Source: Candidatus Aalborgicola lynettensis (GTDB lineage Bacteria; Pseudomonadota; Gammaproteobacteria; Burkholderiales; Burkholderiaceae_C). Taken from it: 64,000 nucleotides of DNA. The DNA lies in contig JADJZE010000002.1 of NCBI GenBank assembly GCA_016719405.1, positions 1 through 64,000 on the forward strand. The letters are read 5' to 3'. Below the pieces are notes generated by a model, which was given only the letters and a program-made list of their open reading frames with translations, was not told the origin of the DNA and made no database searches. The position numbers and the translations under genes are program-made. Of this stretch, positions 1 through 9,076 are shown piece by piece (within the stretch, counting starts at the first letter, position 1; the number at the start of each line of letters is the position of its first letter).

Positions 1-49
1 GCTGGTCAGACGCAGGCTCGCACACAGTGACCGGTCCGGACTATACCGG

Positions 50-509
50 TCACGGCGCAAGCCGCTGGCGCAGCCACTGGCCGTCGGTTTGTGGCGTAGC
101 ACAAACGGTCGTGCAGGGCGGGTCTTGCGGCCTTGCCAGAACTCCCAGCGTGGCTGGGTAGCTGTAGCCGCCCCAGTGTGGTGCGGGGCGGTTGCAGCAA
201 AAATTTGGCAGCATATTTGGCTGCGTTGGTGACCAGCACGGTCCGGCTCTCAATCACCTGGCTTTGCGGGCTGGCCCAGGCGCCAATGCGCGAGTCCAGC
301 GGGCGGCTGTGAAAGTAGGTGTCGCTCTGGGTTGAAGGGCGCAGGTCGCTGCCTACCGTGGCCACGGTCATGGCATTGGGTTCGGGTACGTGTGCGGCGA
401 TAGCGTCAGCCAGCCAGAGTCCAAATTGCTGCAGTGGGTCGGCGTGCGAGGCGCCTTCATGCAGCTCGGCACGTTCGTAACTTTTGCGCAGGTCGGCGAG
501 GGATGTCAT
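50..509 (-). pseudogene. pdxH: Decayed pdxH (pyridoxamine 5'-phosphate oxidase) remnant
   Basis: The first 60 or so codons read as a normal PdxH N-terminus ([14 protein letters not shown], then [10 protein letters not shown] and [13 protein letters not shown]). The frame then jumps to the late-middle motif [20 protein letters not shown], so about 65-70 residues, including much of the FMN-binding barrel, are missing. The C-terminal pieces PHWGGY, EFWQGR, LHDRL and QWLRQRLAP are all present but in different frames, which needs at least three further indels. PdxH normally makes pyridoxal phosphate from pyridoxine/pyridoxamine phosphate with FMN; this copy cannot. The organism must have another route or another copy, which is not visible here. 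The pseudogene assignment is firm; whether every frameshift is real is not. Confidence 0.85.
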
Positions 510-798
510 GGGTGAAGCTATAGAGGGGAGGGGTGCACAGCGGGCGCGCCGCGCCGGTGGGCGCAGACCGGGCTTTTAAGCCGCGCCTTTTTGCCGCCAG
601 AAACGCCTGCGCCACCCGGTCGTACAGTTCGCCGGGGCCGAGGGTTTGCGAGACGGATTTGCCGCCACTCCACTCGGACTTGATTTCCAGGATGTTCACA
701 TCACCAAACGGATCTTCGGTGGCCTTGACCGAGTAATTTTTGTCGGCCAGGTGCAGGCGGTACCACGATACGTCGTCACGGGTCCAGTACGCTTGCAT
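457..798 (-). CDS. Small hypothetical protein upstream of the pdxH remnant
   Basis: A 113-residue reading frame whose first 75 residues look protein-like (aromatic and charged, no low complexity: [20 protein letters not shown]). The tail after about residue 77 is basic and proline/alanine-rich, and runs 50 bp over the start of pdxH in another frame. The natural end may therefore be earlier, with a frameshift extending it. I do not recognise a family. It lies 15 bp downstream of the DUF2505 gene on the same strand, so the two could be co-transcribed. No clear ribosome binding site precedes the ATG. Confidence 0.45.
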   Translation of the reverse strand: MQAYWTRDDVSWYRLHLADKNYSVKATEDPFGDVNILEIKSEWSGGKSVSQTLGPGELYDRVAQAFLAAKRRGLKARSAPTGAARPLCTPPLYSFTHDIPRRPAQKLRTCRAA

Positions 799-813
799 GG
801 CCTTGTCCGTACC

Positions 814-1311
814 CTATTTGTTGGCGGCGTTGAGCGCGTCGCGGATGTATTCGTACTCGCGCTTCATCTCCCCTTCGGCGACTTTGCCGACGAATTCGGC
901 CAGTTTTTTTCCGATCAGGGGGATGGAGCTTTCGAAATACATGGTCATGGCGTTGACGCTGCCACTGCCTTCGTTGGACAGAAACAGCTTGCTGGTGATG
1001 GTGACGGGCACGCCCTTGAAGGTGATTTTCAGGTCGCCGTTATAACCCTTGCCGGGGCTGCCGGTCCAGTGCTCTTCCTGGGTGGCCAGGTTCCATTCAC
1101 CCAGCACTTTTTTGAGCAAAGTGGGTACGTCGGCCGGCACTTCACGGCTGACCAGCAGGTCCAGCGATGTTTTGGTGAGTTTGCAAGTCTGGATCTGGAT
1201 GTTGCGCCCGCCCATGGCGATGAAGCGGTTGGTAATGACGTTGCGGTCACCAAAGCTCTTGAATACGGTTTCTGCCGATTGTTTGTAGACGTGTCTGCCT
1301 TTGACTTCCAT
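814..1311 (-). CDS. DUF2505 domain-containing protein
   Basis: A 165-residue protein matching the DUF2505 pattern (SRPBCC/START-like lipid-binding fold): an early KQSAETVFKSFGDRN segment, alternating beta strands, and a late helix SSIPLIGKKLAEFVGKVAEG. The chosen start (MEVKGRHVYKQ) follows a purine-rich GAAGAAGAA stretch. A longer in-frame extension back to 1473 looks like non-coding tail. The function of the family is not established. It lies directly downstream of the WS/DGAT acyltransferase on the same strand, so a role with lipids or storage esters is plausible, but this is inference from position only. Confidence 0.75.
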   Translation of the reverse strand: MEVKGRHVYKQSAETVFKSFGDRNVITNRFIAMGGRNIQIQTCKLTKTSLDLLVSREVPADVPTLLKKVLGEWNLATQEEHWTGSPGKGYNGDLKITFKGVPVTITSKLFLSNEGSGSVNAMTMYFESSIPLIGKKLAEFVGKVAEGEMKREYEYIRDALNAANK

Positions 1312-2888
1312 GGTGTGTTCTTCTTCAGAGTAAGGGTTGGTAGGTAGGTACTTTGGGGGTGATTTACTGCACGGTGGCAGTGGTTGCCGCAGCACGTTTG
1401 CGCCGTGGTGCAGGAACAGGGTGGGCCACGCGGGTTTGGCGCGCCGGGCTGCGCTTGCCGGTGGTTGGGCCATGGCGCGCGGTGCGGGCTTGGCCGGGGT
1501 TTTTTCTGTGCGGTGGTCATGGGCGTGCGGGCAGCGGCCAGGTCGCGCAGCTCGTGGAAGGCGTCGCCAACGTAGTCGGCCAGCCGTTCAATGTCGGGCA
1601 TGGCGTTGCGGCAGCCCAGAATGCCAAAGTCGAGCTGGTTGCCGTGGCTGCACAGGGTGATGTTGAGCGCCTGACCGTCCATCAGGATGGACATGGGGTA
1701 GGAGCCAATCATTTCCGCACCCATCAGGTACAGCGGTGTGCGCGGTCCTGGCACGTTGGAGAGCACCAGGTTGGCCGGTGGTGTGAGCAAATCGGACAGG
1801 TGAAAGTGGTTGATGAGCGCCGCCGTGCTTTGGGCTACCACCGCCAGGGTTTGCACGGCGTGGCGGTTCAGTGCACCCATGTCGCGCTTGGCCGCCGCTG
1901 CGGAGCGCCCGATGGCCTTCAGGCGCTCCAGCGGGTCGGTGATGTCGGTGCACAGGTTGACGGCAATGTAGGAAATCTGGTTGCCCTTTTGCGTCGAACC
2001 TTGCACTTGCAACGATACCGGTACGGTGGCGGTCAGCGGCAGTGCGGGTGTGCGGTTTTTATCGGCCAGGTAGCGGCGCAGGGCGGTGGCACAAATGCCC
2101 AGAAACACATCGTTGACCGTGTGGCCCAGAATGCTGCCAATCTCTTTGGTTTCGGCCATCGGCAGGGTCTGGATGGCAAAGCGGCGCGAGGCCGTGATGT
2201 GGCCATTGAAAACCGTTTTGGAAGTCTTGAATGCGATGGCAGCTTCCGTTTTGCCGGGCAGGGCAATGGCGCGCAGCACCTGGGGCAAGGCCCGCACGGG
2301 GCCAATCAGGCTTTGGGTTGTTTTAAGGGCGATGGCGGCAAGGGTGCGCTTGGCGCGCACGCGTTTTTCAATTTCCTGGTCCGACCACAGGGCGCGGGTT
2401 GTGGTGTCGTCGGCGCTGCGGGCCAGGCTCAGGTCCATCAGGCGCATGCCGCCCACACCGTCTACCAGCGCGTGGTGGATTTTGGTGTAAATGCCAAATC
2501 GGTTGCCTTCCAGGCCTTCAATCAGGTACATCTCCCACAGCGGGCGGGTGCGGTCCAGCAGACGGCCGTGCAGGCGTGAAACCAGTTTCATCAATTCGTC
2601 CATGCCCCCGGGTTGGGGCAGGGCGGAGTGGCGCAGGTGAAAGTCGATATCGAAGTTCTTGTCCGCCACCCAGGTCGGCCACGCCAGTGGCAGGCCTTTG
2701 CGGCTGAGTTTGAGGTTAAAGGGCTCGGCGGCGGGGATGGCTTCGAGTTTGGTTTTCAGCTCCGCCACAAAGTTGCCCCGGTAGTCGGCGGGGATCTGAA
2801 AAATCTGCAAACCACCCACGTGCGATGGCGCCTCGGGAGTTTCCATCTGCAAAAAGGCAATATCCAGGGCGCTCAAACGACGTGCCAT
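1029..2888 (-). CDS. WS/DGAT-family wax ester synthase / diacylglycerol O-acyltransferase
   Basis: Condenses fatty acyl-CoA with alcohols or diacylglycerol to make storage wax esters or triacylglycerol. The chosen start MARRLSALDIAFLQ is typical of the family. The catalytic HHxxxDG motif is HHALVDG at residues 138-144. The family's late motifs VPVSLQ, NVPGP and PMSILMDGQALNI are present. The first 470 residues are about the normal family length. The frame then continues as about 150 basic, proline-rich residues and overlaps the DUF2505 gene out to 1029. One base fewer in the A6 run near 1505 would instead give a short basic tail stopping at 1364, just before DUF2505. I think that is the real end, so the tail as read is suspect. 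Confidence 0.88.
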   Translation of the reverse strand: MARRLSALDIAFLQMETPEAPSHVGGLQIFQIPADYRGNFVAELKTKLEAIPAAEPFNLKLSRKGLPLAWPTWVADKNFDIDFHLRHSALPQPGGMDELMKLVSRLHGRLLDRTRPLWEMYLIEGLEGNRFGIYTKIHHALVDGVGGMRLMDLSLARSADDTTTRALWSDQEIEKRVRAKRTLAAIALKTTQSLIGPVRALPQVLRAIALPGKTEAAIAFKTSKTVFNGHITASRRFAIQTLPMAETKEIGSILGHTVNDVFLGICATALRRYLADKNRTPALPLTATVPVSLQVQGSTQKGNQISYIAVNLCTDITDPLERLKAIGRSAAAAKRDMGALNRHAVQTLAVVAQSTAALINHFHLSDLLTPPANLVLSNVPGPRTPLYLMGAEMIGSYPMSILMDGQALNITLCSHGNQLDFGILGCRNAMPDIERLADYVGDAFHELRDLAAARTPMTTAQKKPRPSPHRAPWPNHRQAQPGAPNPRGPPCSCTTAQTCCGNHCHRAVNHPQSTYLPTLTLKKNTPWKSKADTSTNNRQKPYSRALVTATSLPTASSPWAGATSRSRLANSPKHRWTCWSAVKCRPTYPLCSKKCWVNGTWPPRKSTGPAAPARVITAT

Positions 2889-2977
2889 AACGCTTCCAAT
2901 CAAGGGTCTGCTAAATAATTTTGATCTGGGGGAAAACCCTCGATTATCCCACCATTGGTTTGGACACCAGCGCTGTG

Positions 2978-4392
2978 GGGTGCGATTCAAAGTGATGTGC
3001 CGCCCATCAAGTGGCATACAGATAGTTGGTCGCCCAGTAACTGTGCCATTCACCATTGAGGCGACTCACCCGTAATGCCAGCATGTGTTCGGCGTTTTCG
3101 GGTGTCCACCACGAACCCGGTAGCTTCAGACGCTTTTGCACAACGTATCGGTGCGCACTCTCAATTTCCCCGGAGCCTATGGGCAGATCCCTGCGTATTG
3201 CCCCCTCGTAGTCCAGTTGATCTTGCCTGTGGCTGAGGTAGCGGTGGCAGCGCCGTATGGGGGCCAGTTCCTCTGGCGTGTCGAGCGGTTCCAGATTGGC
3301 TTGTAGATCATTCAGTAGTGGCCCCAGGCCTTGCGTCTTGAGGCGCTCCTTTTGCGTTTGCAGCCAAAGCTGCTGTGCAGGCGCCTCGCTATGGATGGCC
3401 TGGGCTGCGGCACTGAGGTAGTCACATACGTGGAAGAAGTCCACGAGGTAGCTGCTTTGAGCGCCAAAGCGCCTTTGATTTGGTTCGCTATCCAGGGTGC
3501 CCCATCACCCACACCATGGATGCGGTGGCCTTTGCCAAAGCTGCACGCTTGGCGCAGGCGCGTAGTTGTTTGCCTGCCGTGTTGACATCCCCAATAGGGT
3601 GGCACCATAGGTCAGCTCTTTGCTGCCCTGCACATGTGCAAGGCCTACCTTAGCCTCTTGCCATTGCACGCTTTTGCCTTTGCGCTTGTCCGACTGTGTG
3701 GCATCGGTCTTCACCGTGGGCACCATGGTCATTTCGACAACAAAGGTTTGCCCTGGTGCAACTGCCTTGGCAGTCCCAGCGGCAAACCCCTGCCGCGCTG
3801 GTGAACCGTTTGGGCGTGCTTGTGCGTGACCCGGCGAATGGTGCTTTCGCAGAGCACAACGCCGTAGTGCTCGACCAGCTTGTCCATGGCCTTGGCGTAT
3901 GGCATGTCGGCCCCAAAGTCGGTCATGGCGCGTTGCAAACGACGTGAGCAGCCGCGTGCGCTTACCCCTGCGCTCTTGGAAAAGGGACGGATTCGTTTGT
4001 TGGCACTGCGGTATTGGGGTTCTTGGACCGTGATGGCGCCAAAGGTGGTGTGCCAACTCAGTTTTTTTACCTTCGCGGTGAGCCCGTCCTGTGCGCCGCA
4101 CTTCTTGCTCCGTCTGCTCAATTTGACTCAGTGCCCAGGCCTGCATGGCCTCTTGACCCATGCGTCTGACTTCTTCAACCAATCGTTCTTCAGCGTCATC
4201 GGCTCGCCTCAAGCCCGATTCTTCGGCCTCAACAACCGACAGTATCGAGACGATGCGCTCTCGAATGTGGGGGTGACGGTGCAGTTTGCGGGTGATTTCT
4301 TCGTCGCTGAGTTGTTGGGATGCCATCGAGTGCCTGGGTCGCGGTAGTGAATATGGGGCGTACTCTACGACACATCACTTTGAATCGCACCC
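2978..4392 (-). mobile_element. ISKra4-type insertion sequence with perfect 22-bp inverted ends
   Basis: The left end (2978-2999, beginning GGGTGCGATTCAAAG) and right end (4371-4392) are perfect 22-bp inverted repeats. They enclose a single transposase on the minus strand. The element sits between the WS/DGAT start and a DUF2798 gene and breaks neither. I could not confirm a target duplication at the edges. The transposase inside is frameshifted, so the copy is probably immobile. Confidence 0.85.
3007..4326 (-). pseudogene. ISKra4-family transposase, frameshifted
   Basis: At least three frames are needed to read the whole transposase. The N-terminal part (from MASQQLSDEEITRKLH at 4326) passes into a second frame with the family hallmark SRRLQRAMTDFGADMPYAKA and HYGVVLCESTIRRVTHKHA (about 3750-4050). 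It returns to the first frame for EMTMVPTVKTDATQSDKRKG, and ends in a third frame with the DYLSAAAQ and DLPIGSGEIESAHRYVVQKR segments (3007-3444), which contain late catalytic acidic residues. The strong hallmark strings make the family call firm. As read, the product would be non-functional. Confidence 0.85.
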
Positions 4393-4528
4393 TGCCAGAC
4401 AACGGGCTAGGAAGCCTCTTTTTCCATGTCAAATGCATCCACTCCACATCTACAAATACTATAGGGGGTATAATGCGAAAAGCCTTCCAGTCGAAGTTTT
4501 TACAACCTTTGTAAGAAAGAATGATTCC

Positions 4529-4759
4529 ATGCAAGCACAGAAAAAGTTCCATTTGGTGTTCTCTCTCGTGATGGGAGCCATGATGATTTCTGTCATGACT
4601 TTCGTTATCAGTATGGTCAACGTGGGTTGGACGCCCCACTTTTTTCAGATTTGGGCCAAGGCATTTGTGGTTGCCTATGCGGTGGGTGTGCCGGTGATTT
4701 TCTTTCTGGCCCCGGTGGCGCGCAAAACCACTGGCAAACTTCTTGGCGTGCCTGCGTAA
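4529..4759 (+). CDS. DUF2798 family small membrane protein
   Basis: A 76-residue protein with two predicted membrane helices (LVFSLVMGAMMISVMTFVI and a second around AFVVAYAVGVPVIFFLAPVA), the usual layout of DUF2798. The ATG at 4529 follows a purine-rich AAGAAAGA at 4513-4520. The frame is open much further upstream, back into the insertion sequence, but that part is not protein-like. Function of the family is unknown. It is followed on the same strand by the DUF3365 gene after about 50 bp. Confidence 0.75.
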   Translation: MQAQKKFHLVFSLVMGAMMISVMTFVISMVNVGWTPHFFQIWAKAFVVAYAVGVPVIFFLAPVARKTTGKLLGVPA

Positions 4760-4810
4760 GTTCATTCCAGCATTTTTAATAGACGTTTGGTGATTATTGT
4801 GGAGATTCTC

Positions 4811-5374
4811 ATGACCCCCCGTTTGTTTGTTCTTGCCGCATTGCTGTGCACGTCGCTGGTCCATGCCAATGACGACAACTTGGTTGCCGACACCAAAAAA
4901 ATCGCCATGGGTATTCCACCCAAATTGCTGGCCATGCTGCAAACAGAAATTGAAAAAGGCAATTTTTCCGGTGCCATCGGCGCCTGCAGTGACAAGGCGC
5001 CAAAGATGGCGGCCGCGGCATCGCAAAGCACGGGTTGGGCCATTCGACGGGTCAGCCTGAAGAATCGCAACCCCAAGGCAACCCCAGACGCATGGGAAAA
5101 AGCAGCTCTGGAGGATTTCGATCAACGCGCCTTGGCAGGCGAAACCCCTGCAACGCTTGAGAAAGTGGAGTTTGTGACAGAAGGCGACACCCGCACGCTG
5201 CGGTACATCAAGGCCTTGCCAACCCAGGGCCTGTGCCTGAACTGCCATGGCACATTAGAAAACATGGCGCCCGAGGTCAAGGCGCAAATTGCCAAAACCT
5301 ACCCCGACGATCGTGCCGTGGGCTACCGCGAAGGGCAGATCCGCGGCGCGCTCACGGTCAAGCGCCCGTTGTAA
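4811..5374 (+). CDS. DUF3365 periplasmic haem-binding protein
   Basis: A 187-residue secreted protein. Residues 1-19 form a signal peptide (RLFVLAALLCTSLVHA). The rest matches the DUF3365 (Tll0287-like) haem sensor family. It has a single c-type haem motif, CLNCH, at residues 142-146 and the nearby family pattern TLRYIKALPTQGLC. GGAGA at 4801-4805 precedes the ATG at a good distance, so this start is preferred over an upstream in-frame ATG. The family is thought to act in redox or gas sensing in the periplasm. No partner is encoded next to it except the DUF2798 gene. Confidence 0.85.
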   Translation: MTPRLFVLAALLCTSLVHANDDNLVADTKKIAMGIPPKLLAMLQTEIEKGNFSGAIGACSDKAPKMAAAASQSTGWAIRRVSLKNRNPKATPDAWEKAALEDFDQRALAGETPATLEKVEFVTEGDTRTLRYIKALPTQGLCLNCHGTLENMAPEVKAQIAKTYPDDRAVGYREGQIRGALTVKRPL

Positions 5375-5388
5375 GCCAACGGCAGGGG

Positions 5389-6756
5389 CTACTGTGGCGC
5401 CGACGCCGATGGCGATGGCGCCTGCACCGGTGCCACCTCGGATTCGGCTTTGGGCGGAGGTGGAGGGGGGGCGGTCTCTTTAATGTAGCGGTCCATGGCC
5501 ACCAGCAGGTTTTTGGATCTGGCCATCTCGCGGGACAGGTTTTGTGCTGCAACGCTTTCCTTGGCGCTAAGGCGTTCATCGACCAGAATGCGGCTCCAGT
5601 CAGCACGGTTGTCGGCCATCGATGTGCTGCCTTCCGACAGCATGTACAGCGCATAGGCTACCACCCGGTTGGCGGGTACGCCTTGGCCCGTGGCGTACAG
5701 GGCGCCCAGGGTATTGCGGGCAGCCAAGTTGCCCTGATCGGCCGACAGGCGAAGCCACTTGACGGCTTCGGTGGCATTGGCAGGCGTGGCGGTGGTGCCT
5801 TTGCGGTACATGGTCCCCAGGCTGTATTGGGCTTCAGGGTGACCCTGGGTTGCCGCCATTTCGAACCACTTGGCGGCTTCCTTGTCGTTCTTGCGGACAC
5901 CATCGGCCTGCAGGTACATGTCGCCGAGCTGGTTTTGTGCTGCGGCATAACCCTGGTTTGCGGACTGGGTGAACCATTGAACGGCTTCGGGGTATGACTT
6001 GGGTACGCCTTGGCCGGCGAAATAGGCAATTGCCAGGCTGTATTGGGCCCCCGCGTCTGCCTTGTTGGCAGCCATGCGATACCACTTGAGGGCTTCTTCA
6101 TAGTCTTGTGCAACGCCACGACCAGCCCGGTACAACTGACCCAAGGCATGTTGCGCCCGCGCATGATCCTGTTCTGCGGCCAGACGGTACCACCGGGCGG
6201 CTTCAAAATAATCCAGGGTGACGCCTTCGCCATTGCGGTACAGGTTGCCCAGGATGAACTGCGCATCGGTGCTGCCCTGGGCAGCGGCTTTCATGTACCA
6301 CCGTGCTGCGGCCTTGAAATCTTGCGGCACCCCCAGTCCCAGGTAATACATGGTGCCCAGATTACCCTGGGCCCGCGGGTCTTTCTGGTCTGCCGCACGT
6401 TCATACCATTTGACGGCTTCGCGGTAGTCGCGTGCTACGCCTTTGCCGTACTGGTACAGGTAGCCCAAACCATTTTGCGCACGGGGGTTGTCCTGCTCTA
6501 CCGCCAGGCGGTACCACTTGAGGGCTTGCTCGTAGTCCAGCGGTACACCGTTGCCGAATGCGTACATCAACCCGAGGTAGGCCTGTGCCTTGGCGTCGCC
6601 TTGTTCAGCAGTCGGCTTGAGTTCGGTCAAAGCGGTGGCGTAATCTCTGGCATCGTAGGCCGCCACGCCTTCTTTGACACCCGCAAACACCGTAGGGGGA
6701 AGGGCTACGCTGGCAAGAGCAAGGGCCAGCGCAAGGGGGCGCAGATAGGTAGTCAT
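5389..6756 (-). CDS. Secreted Sel1-repeat (TPR-like) protein
   Basis: A 455-residue protein with an N-terminal signal peptide (ALALALASVALPPTVFA). It carries nine consecutive Sel1 repeats of about 36 residues, each of the form AQxxLGxxYxxGxGVxxDYxEAxKWYRxAAEQ. The eighth repeat is slightly longer (TTATPANATEAVKW). The C-terminus is a proline/alanine/serine-rich tail. Sel1 proteins act as periplasmic scaffolds for protein-protein contacts. No partner can be named. It is convergent with the DUF3365 gene, with only 14 bp between the stop codons, and no obvious terminator is visible there. Confidence 0.9.
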   Translation of the reverse strand: MTTYLRPLALALALASVALPPTVFAGVKEGVAAYDARDYATALTELKPTAEQGDAKAQAYLGLMYAFGNGVPLDYEQALKWYRLAVEQDNPRAQNGLGYLYQYGKGVARDYREAVKWYERAADQKDPRAQGNLGTMYYLGLGVPQDFKAAARWYMKAAAQGSTDAQFILGNLYRNGEGVTLDYFEAARWYRLAAEQDHARAQHALGQLYRAGRGVAQDYEEALKWYRMAANKADAGAQYSLAIAYFAGQGVPKSYPEAVQWFTQSANQGYAAAQNQLGDMYLQADGVRKNDKEAAKWFEMAATQGHPEAQYSLGTMYRKGTTATPANATEAVKWLRLSADQGNLAARNTLGALYATGQGVPANRVVAYALYMLSEGSTSMADNRADWSRILVDERLSAKESVAAQNLSREMARSKNLLVAMDRYIKETAPPPPPPKAESEVAPVQAPSPSASAPQ

Positions 6757-6951
6757 GTTTTACATTCGGTTCAAGTGTTTAGTTGAGTAAGCAGGTACAG
6801 GCCGCATTTGCGCCTTTCTGGTCAGTTGCCATGACCGGATTGCGCGCACCAACGGCGGGCCCTGATTGTCCCATATACAGCCCAGATGGCGGCGGCGCCA
6901 GTTTAATTCGGCTGCGTCAAAAACGCTACCGTGGCGGTGGCTGCAGCAGGG

Positions 6952-7926
6952 TTACGGGTAGCGTTGTGCCCAGGTCTCCAGCCATTGCGCCTGGGCATGC
7001 CGCAGCGCTTCGGCGGTGGCGGGGGGCGGGCTTGCGGGCAGTGCCAAAACCTGCGCTGCCCGGCACAAAGACTGAGCCGCTGCCAGTGGTGTCGACGTGT
7101 CCAACGCCTGCGCACCGTTTTGTTTGGAGAGTTTTTCGCCGTTGTCCCCGTGTACCAGCGGGGTGTGCAGGTACTGGGGCGTTGGCAAGCCCAGGTACTG
7201 TTGCAGCAGTATTTGCCGCGCGGTGTTGTCACACAGGTCTTCGCCGCGCACGACGTGGGTGATGCCTTGTGCTGCATCGTCCACCACCACTGCCAGCTGG
7301 TAGGCAAACAGGCCGTCGGCACGCTGGATCACAAAGTCGCCCACGGCGTGCGCCACGTCTTGCCGCTGCGCGCCCAGACGGCGGTCGCACCAGTCGATAA
7401 AAGGGGTTTCGCTTGCTATAGAGTTTATAGCTGCTTGCGCACGTCCAGCGTGCGGAAATGGCCATTTTGATACTGAACGATCGGTGCGCAGCCGCCACGC
7501 CCGCCCGGCCTTGCCGTGCAGGCCATGGCGGCAGGTTCCGGGGTACACCAGTTCGCCATGGCGGGGCTTTTCGGCACCGGCTAGTTGCAGCGCCGCCTCA
7601 ATGTCTTTGCGCGAGCAGGCGCAGGGGTAGGCCAAGTCCAGTGCCACCAGCTGCTCCAGCGCCTGCTGGTAATGGTGTGTGCGCTGGCTTTGCCATACCG
7701 GCGGGGCATCGGGGTGCAGGCCGCAGGCGGCCAGTTGCTGCAATATGACGTGGTCCATACCCGGTATGCAGCGCGGCACATCCACGTCTTCCAGGCGCAC
7801 CAGCCACTGGCCGCCGTGGCTGTGCGCGTCGAGCCAGCTGGCCAGCGCGGCCACCAGCGACCCGGCGTGTAAGGGGCCGGTGGGGGAGGGGGCGAACCGC
7901 CCTGTGTAGCGTGTGGAGTGGGCCAT
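6952..7926 (-). CDS. gluQRS: Glutamyl-Q tRNA(Asp) synthetase
   Basis: Attaches glutamate to the queuosine base of tRNA(Asp). The protein (324 residues) has the class I signature [11 protein letters not shown] near the N-terminus and the KMSKS-like loop KLSK at residues 265-268. The cysteines of the zinc site lie in CACSR and further on in YPGTCRHG. The start [14 protein letters not shown] is canonical. Residues about 151-171 (SKWPFPHAG to SIASETPF) are encoded by a copy of the dispersed stem-loop repeat, which keeps the frame open. The insertion sits between the zinc-binding region and the segment [10 protein letters not shown], a part that varies in length in the family. Confidence 0.92.
   Translation of the reverse strand: MAHSTRYTGRFAPSPTGPLHAGSLVAALASWLDAHSHGGQWLVRLEDVDVPRCIPGMDHVILQQLAACGLHPDAPPVWQSQRTHHYQQALEQLVALDLAYPCACSRKDIEAALQLAGAEKPRHGELVYPGTCRHGLHGKAGRAWRLRTDRSVSKWPFPHAGRAQAAINSIASETPFIDWCDRRLGAQRQDVAHAVGDFVIQRADGLFAYQLAVVVDDAAQGITHVVRGEDLCDNTARQILLQQYLGLPTPQYLHTPLVHGDNGEKLSKQNGAQALDTSTPLAAAQSLCRAAQVLALPASPPPATAEALRHAQAQWLETWAQRYP
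7415..7477 (+). repeat. Dispersed stem-loop repeat, in frame inside gluQRS
   Basis: Contains ATAGCTGCTTGCGCACG, a five-base loop, then CGTGCGGAAATGGCC and TTTTGATACTGAA. It is the same element as at 19736, 33002, 37862 and the series at 48-64 kb. Here it lies wholly inside a conserved gene, and its length (about 63 bp) keeps the reading frame. Confidence 0.85.
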
Positions 7927-7973
7927 TGAGAAAGAATAGCAGCGACCCGCGCAGCGGTGGAGCGTGGGGGGGG

Positions 7974-9017
7974 CTACGTTATTGCCAAGGCCAGCTCCAG
8001 GCCAGACACAAAGGCGTCTTCCACCCGGTGGCCCAGGCACCAGTCGCCACACACGCCCAGGCCCGCTTTGGCATCCCACAGGTGGGACTGGCCCAGGGCG
8101 GTTTCGGTCTTGGCGTAGCGCCAGCGCTGCAAGTCCACATGGGCCGGTTCGGCACGTATGCCGGTGATTTCGGCAAAGGCCTTGACCAGTTTGGCTTGCA
8201 CGCGTTGGGGCTCGTCTTCCAGGTGCTCGGCCGACCAGGCTGCGCTGGCTTGCACCGTCCAGCGTTCAATGATGCCCCGGCCGGGTTTGCTGGATTCGCG
8301 TGCCAGCCAGGCAATCCGGTGGTGGGTGCTGCGTGCGGCGTTCCACTGCGGACCCAGGGTGGTCAGCCCCGGCTGCACGGCCTGGGGGTAGGCCAGCATC
8401 AGGGTCCAGCATGGTGCCACCGTGACTTTGCTGACCTTTTTGTGCAAGGCGCCGGCTTTGGGCATGTTTTGCAACAGGTCGAGCGCCTGCGGCGACGGAA
8501 TGGCCAGCACCACGGCGTCAAAACCGCTGTACACGTGGCTGCTGTCGCCCACCCCCTGGGTGCGCAGTTGCCAGCGCGCGGGGTTCAAGGGATCGCGCTC
8601 CATGCCGGTCACACGGGTTTGCAGTTCAATACGGTGTGCATCCACCAGCGGTTGCGCCCACTGGCGCACCAGGGCGCTCATGCCCGGTGTGGCAACCCAG
8701 TGTGGCTCCCGGCCAGGCGCTGCTGCGGCGGCAACGCGGCCGTGCGCGTCCAGTACTTGCACGGTGTTGGCACTCCAGGGACGGCAAACGCCGGGGCTGG
8801 TTTCAAGTGCTTGCACAAAACGCGGGTCACGCACCGTAAAGTACTGCGCGCCGTGGTCAAAGGTGCCAAACGGGCTGCTGCGTGTAGCCATGCGTCCACC
8901 CAGGGCATGGCTTTTTTCGAACACCGACACGCGGTGCCCGGCCTGTACCAGCGTGCGTGCGCAGGTGATGCCCGCCATGCCGGCGCCAATGATGGCAATG
9001 TGTTTGGACGCGTTCAT
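7974..9017 (-). CDS. FAD-dependent amine-oxidase/renalase-like protein
   Basis: A 347-residue flavoprotein. The N-terminal dinucleotide-binding loop is [17 protein letters not shown], followed by the adenine/ribose contact [15 protein letters not shown] and [11 protein letters not shown]. The C-terminal FAD segment is [19 protein letters not shown]. This layout is typical of bacterial NAD(P)/FAD proteins related to renalase. The substrate cannot be told. The start at 9017 is preceded by GGAGA at a normal distance, better than the in-frame ATG at 9032. It is 40 bp upstream of gluQRS on the same strand. Confidence 0.85.
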   Translation of the reverse strand: MNASKHIAIIGAGMAGITCARTLVQAGHRVSVFEKSHALGGRMATRSSPFGTFDHGAQYFTVRDPRFVQALETSPGVCRPWSANTVQVLDAHGRVAAAAAPGREPHWVATPGMSALVRQWAQPLVDAHRIELQTRVTGMERDPLNPARWQLRTQGVGDSSHVYSGFDAVVLAIPSPQALDLLQNMPKAGALHKKVSKVTVAPCWTLMLAYPQAVQPGLTTLGPQWNAARSTHHRIAWLARESSKPGRGIIERWTVQASAAWSAEHLEDEPQRVQAKLVKAFAEITGIRAEPAHVDLQRWRYAKTETALGQSHLWDAKAGLGVCGDWCLGHRVEDAFVSGLELALAIT

Positions 9018-9076
9018 GGGCAGTGTCTCCAAGAGTTGAGGGTTGAACGCAGTTTATACGCGTGGGGGCAATATTT

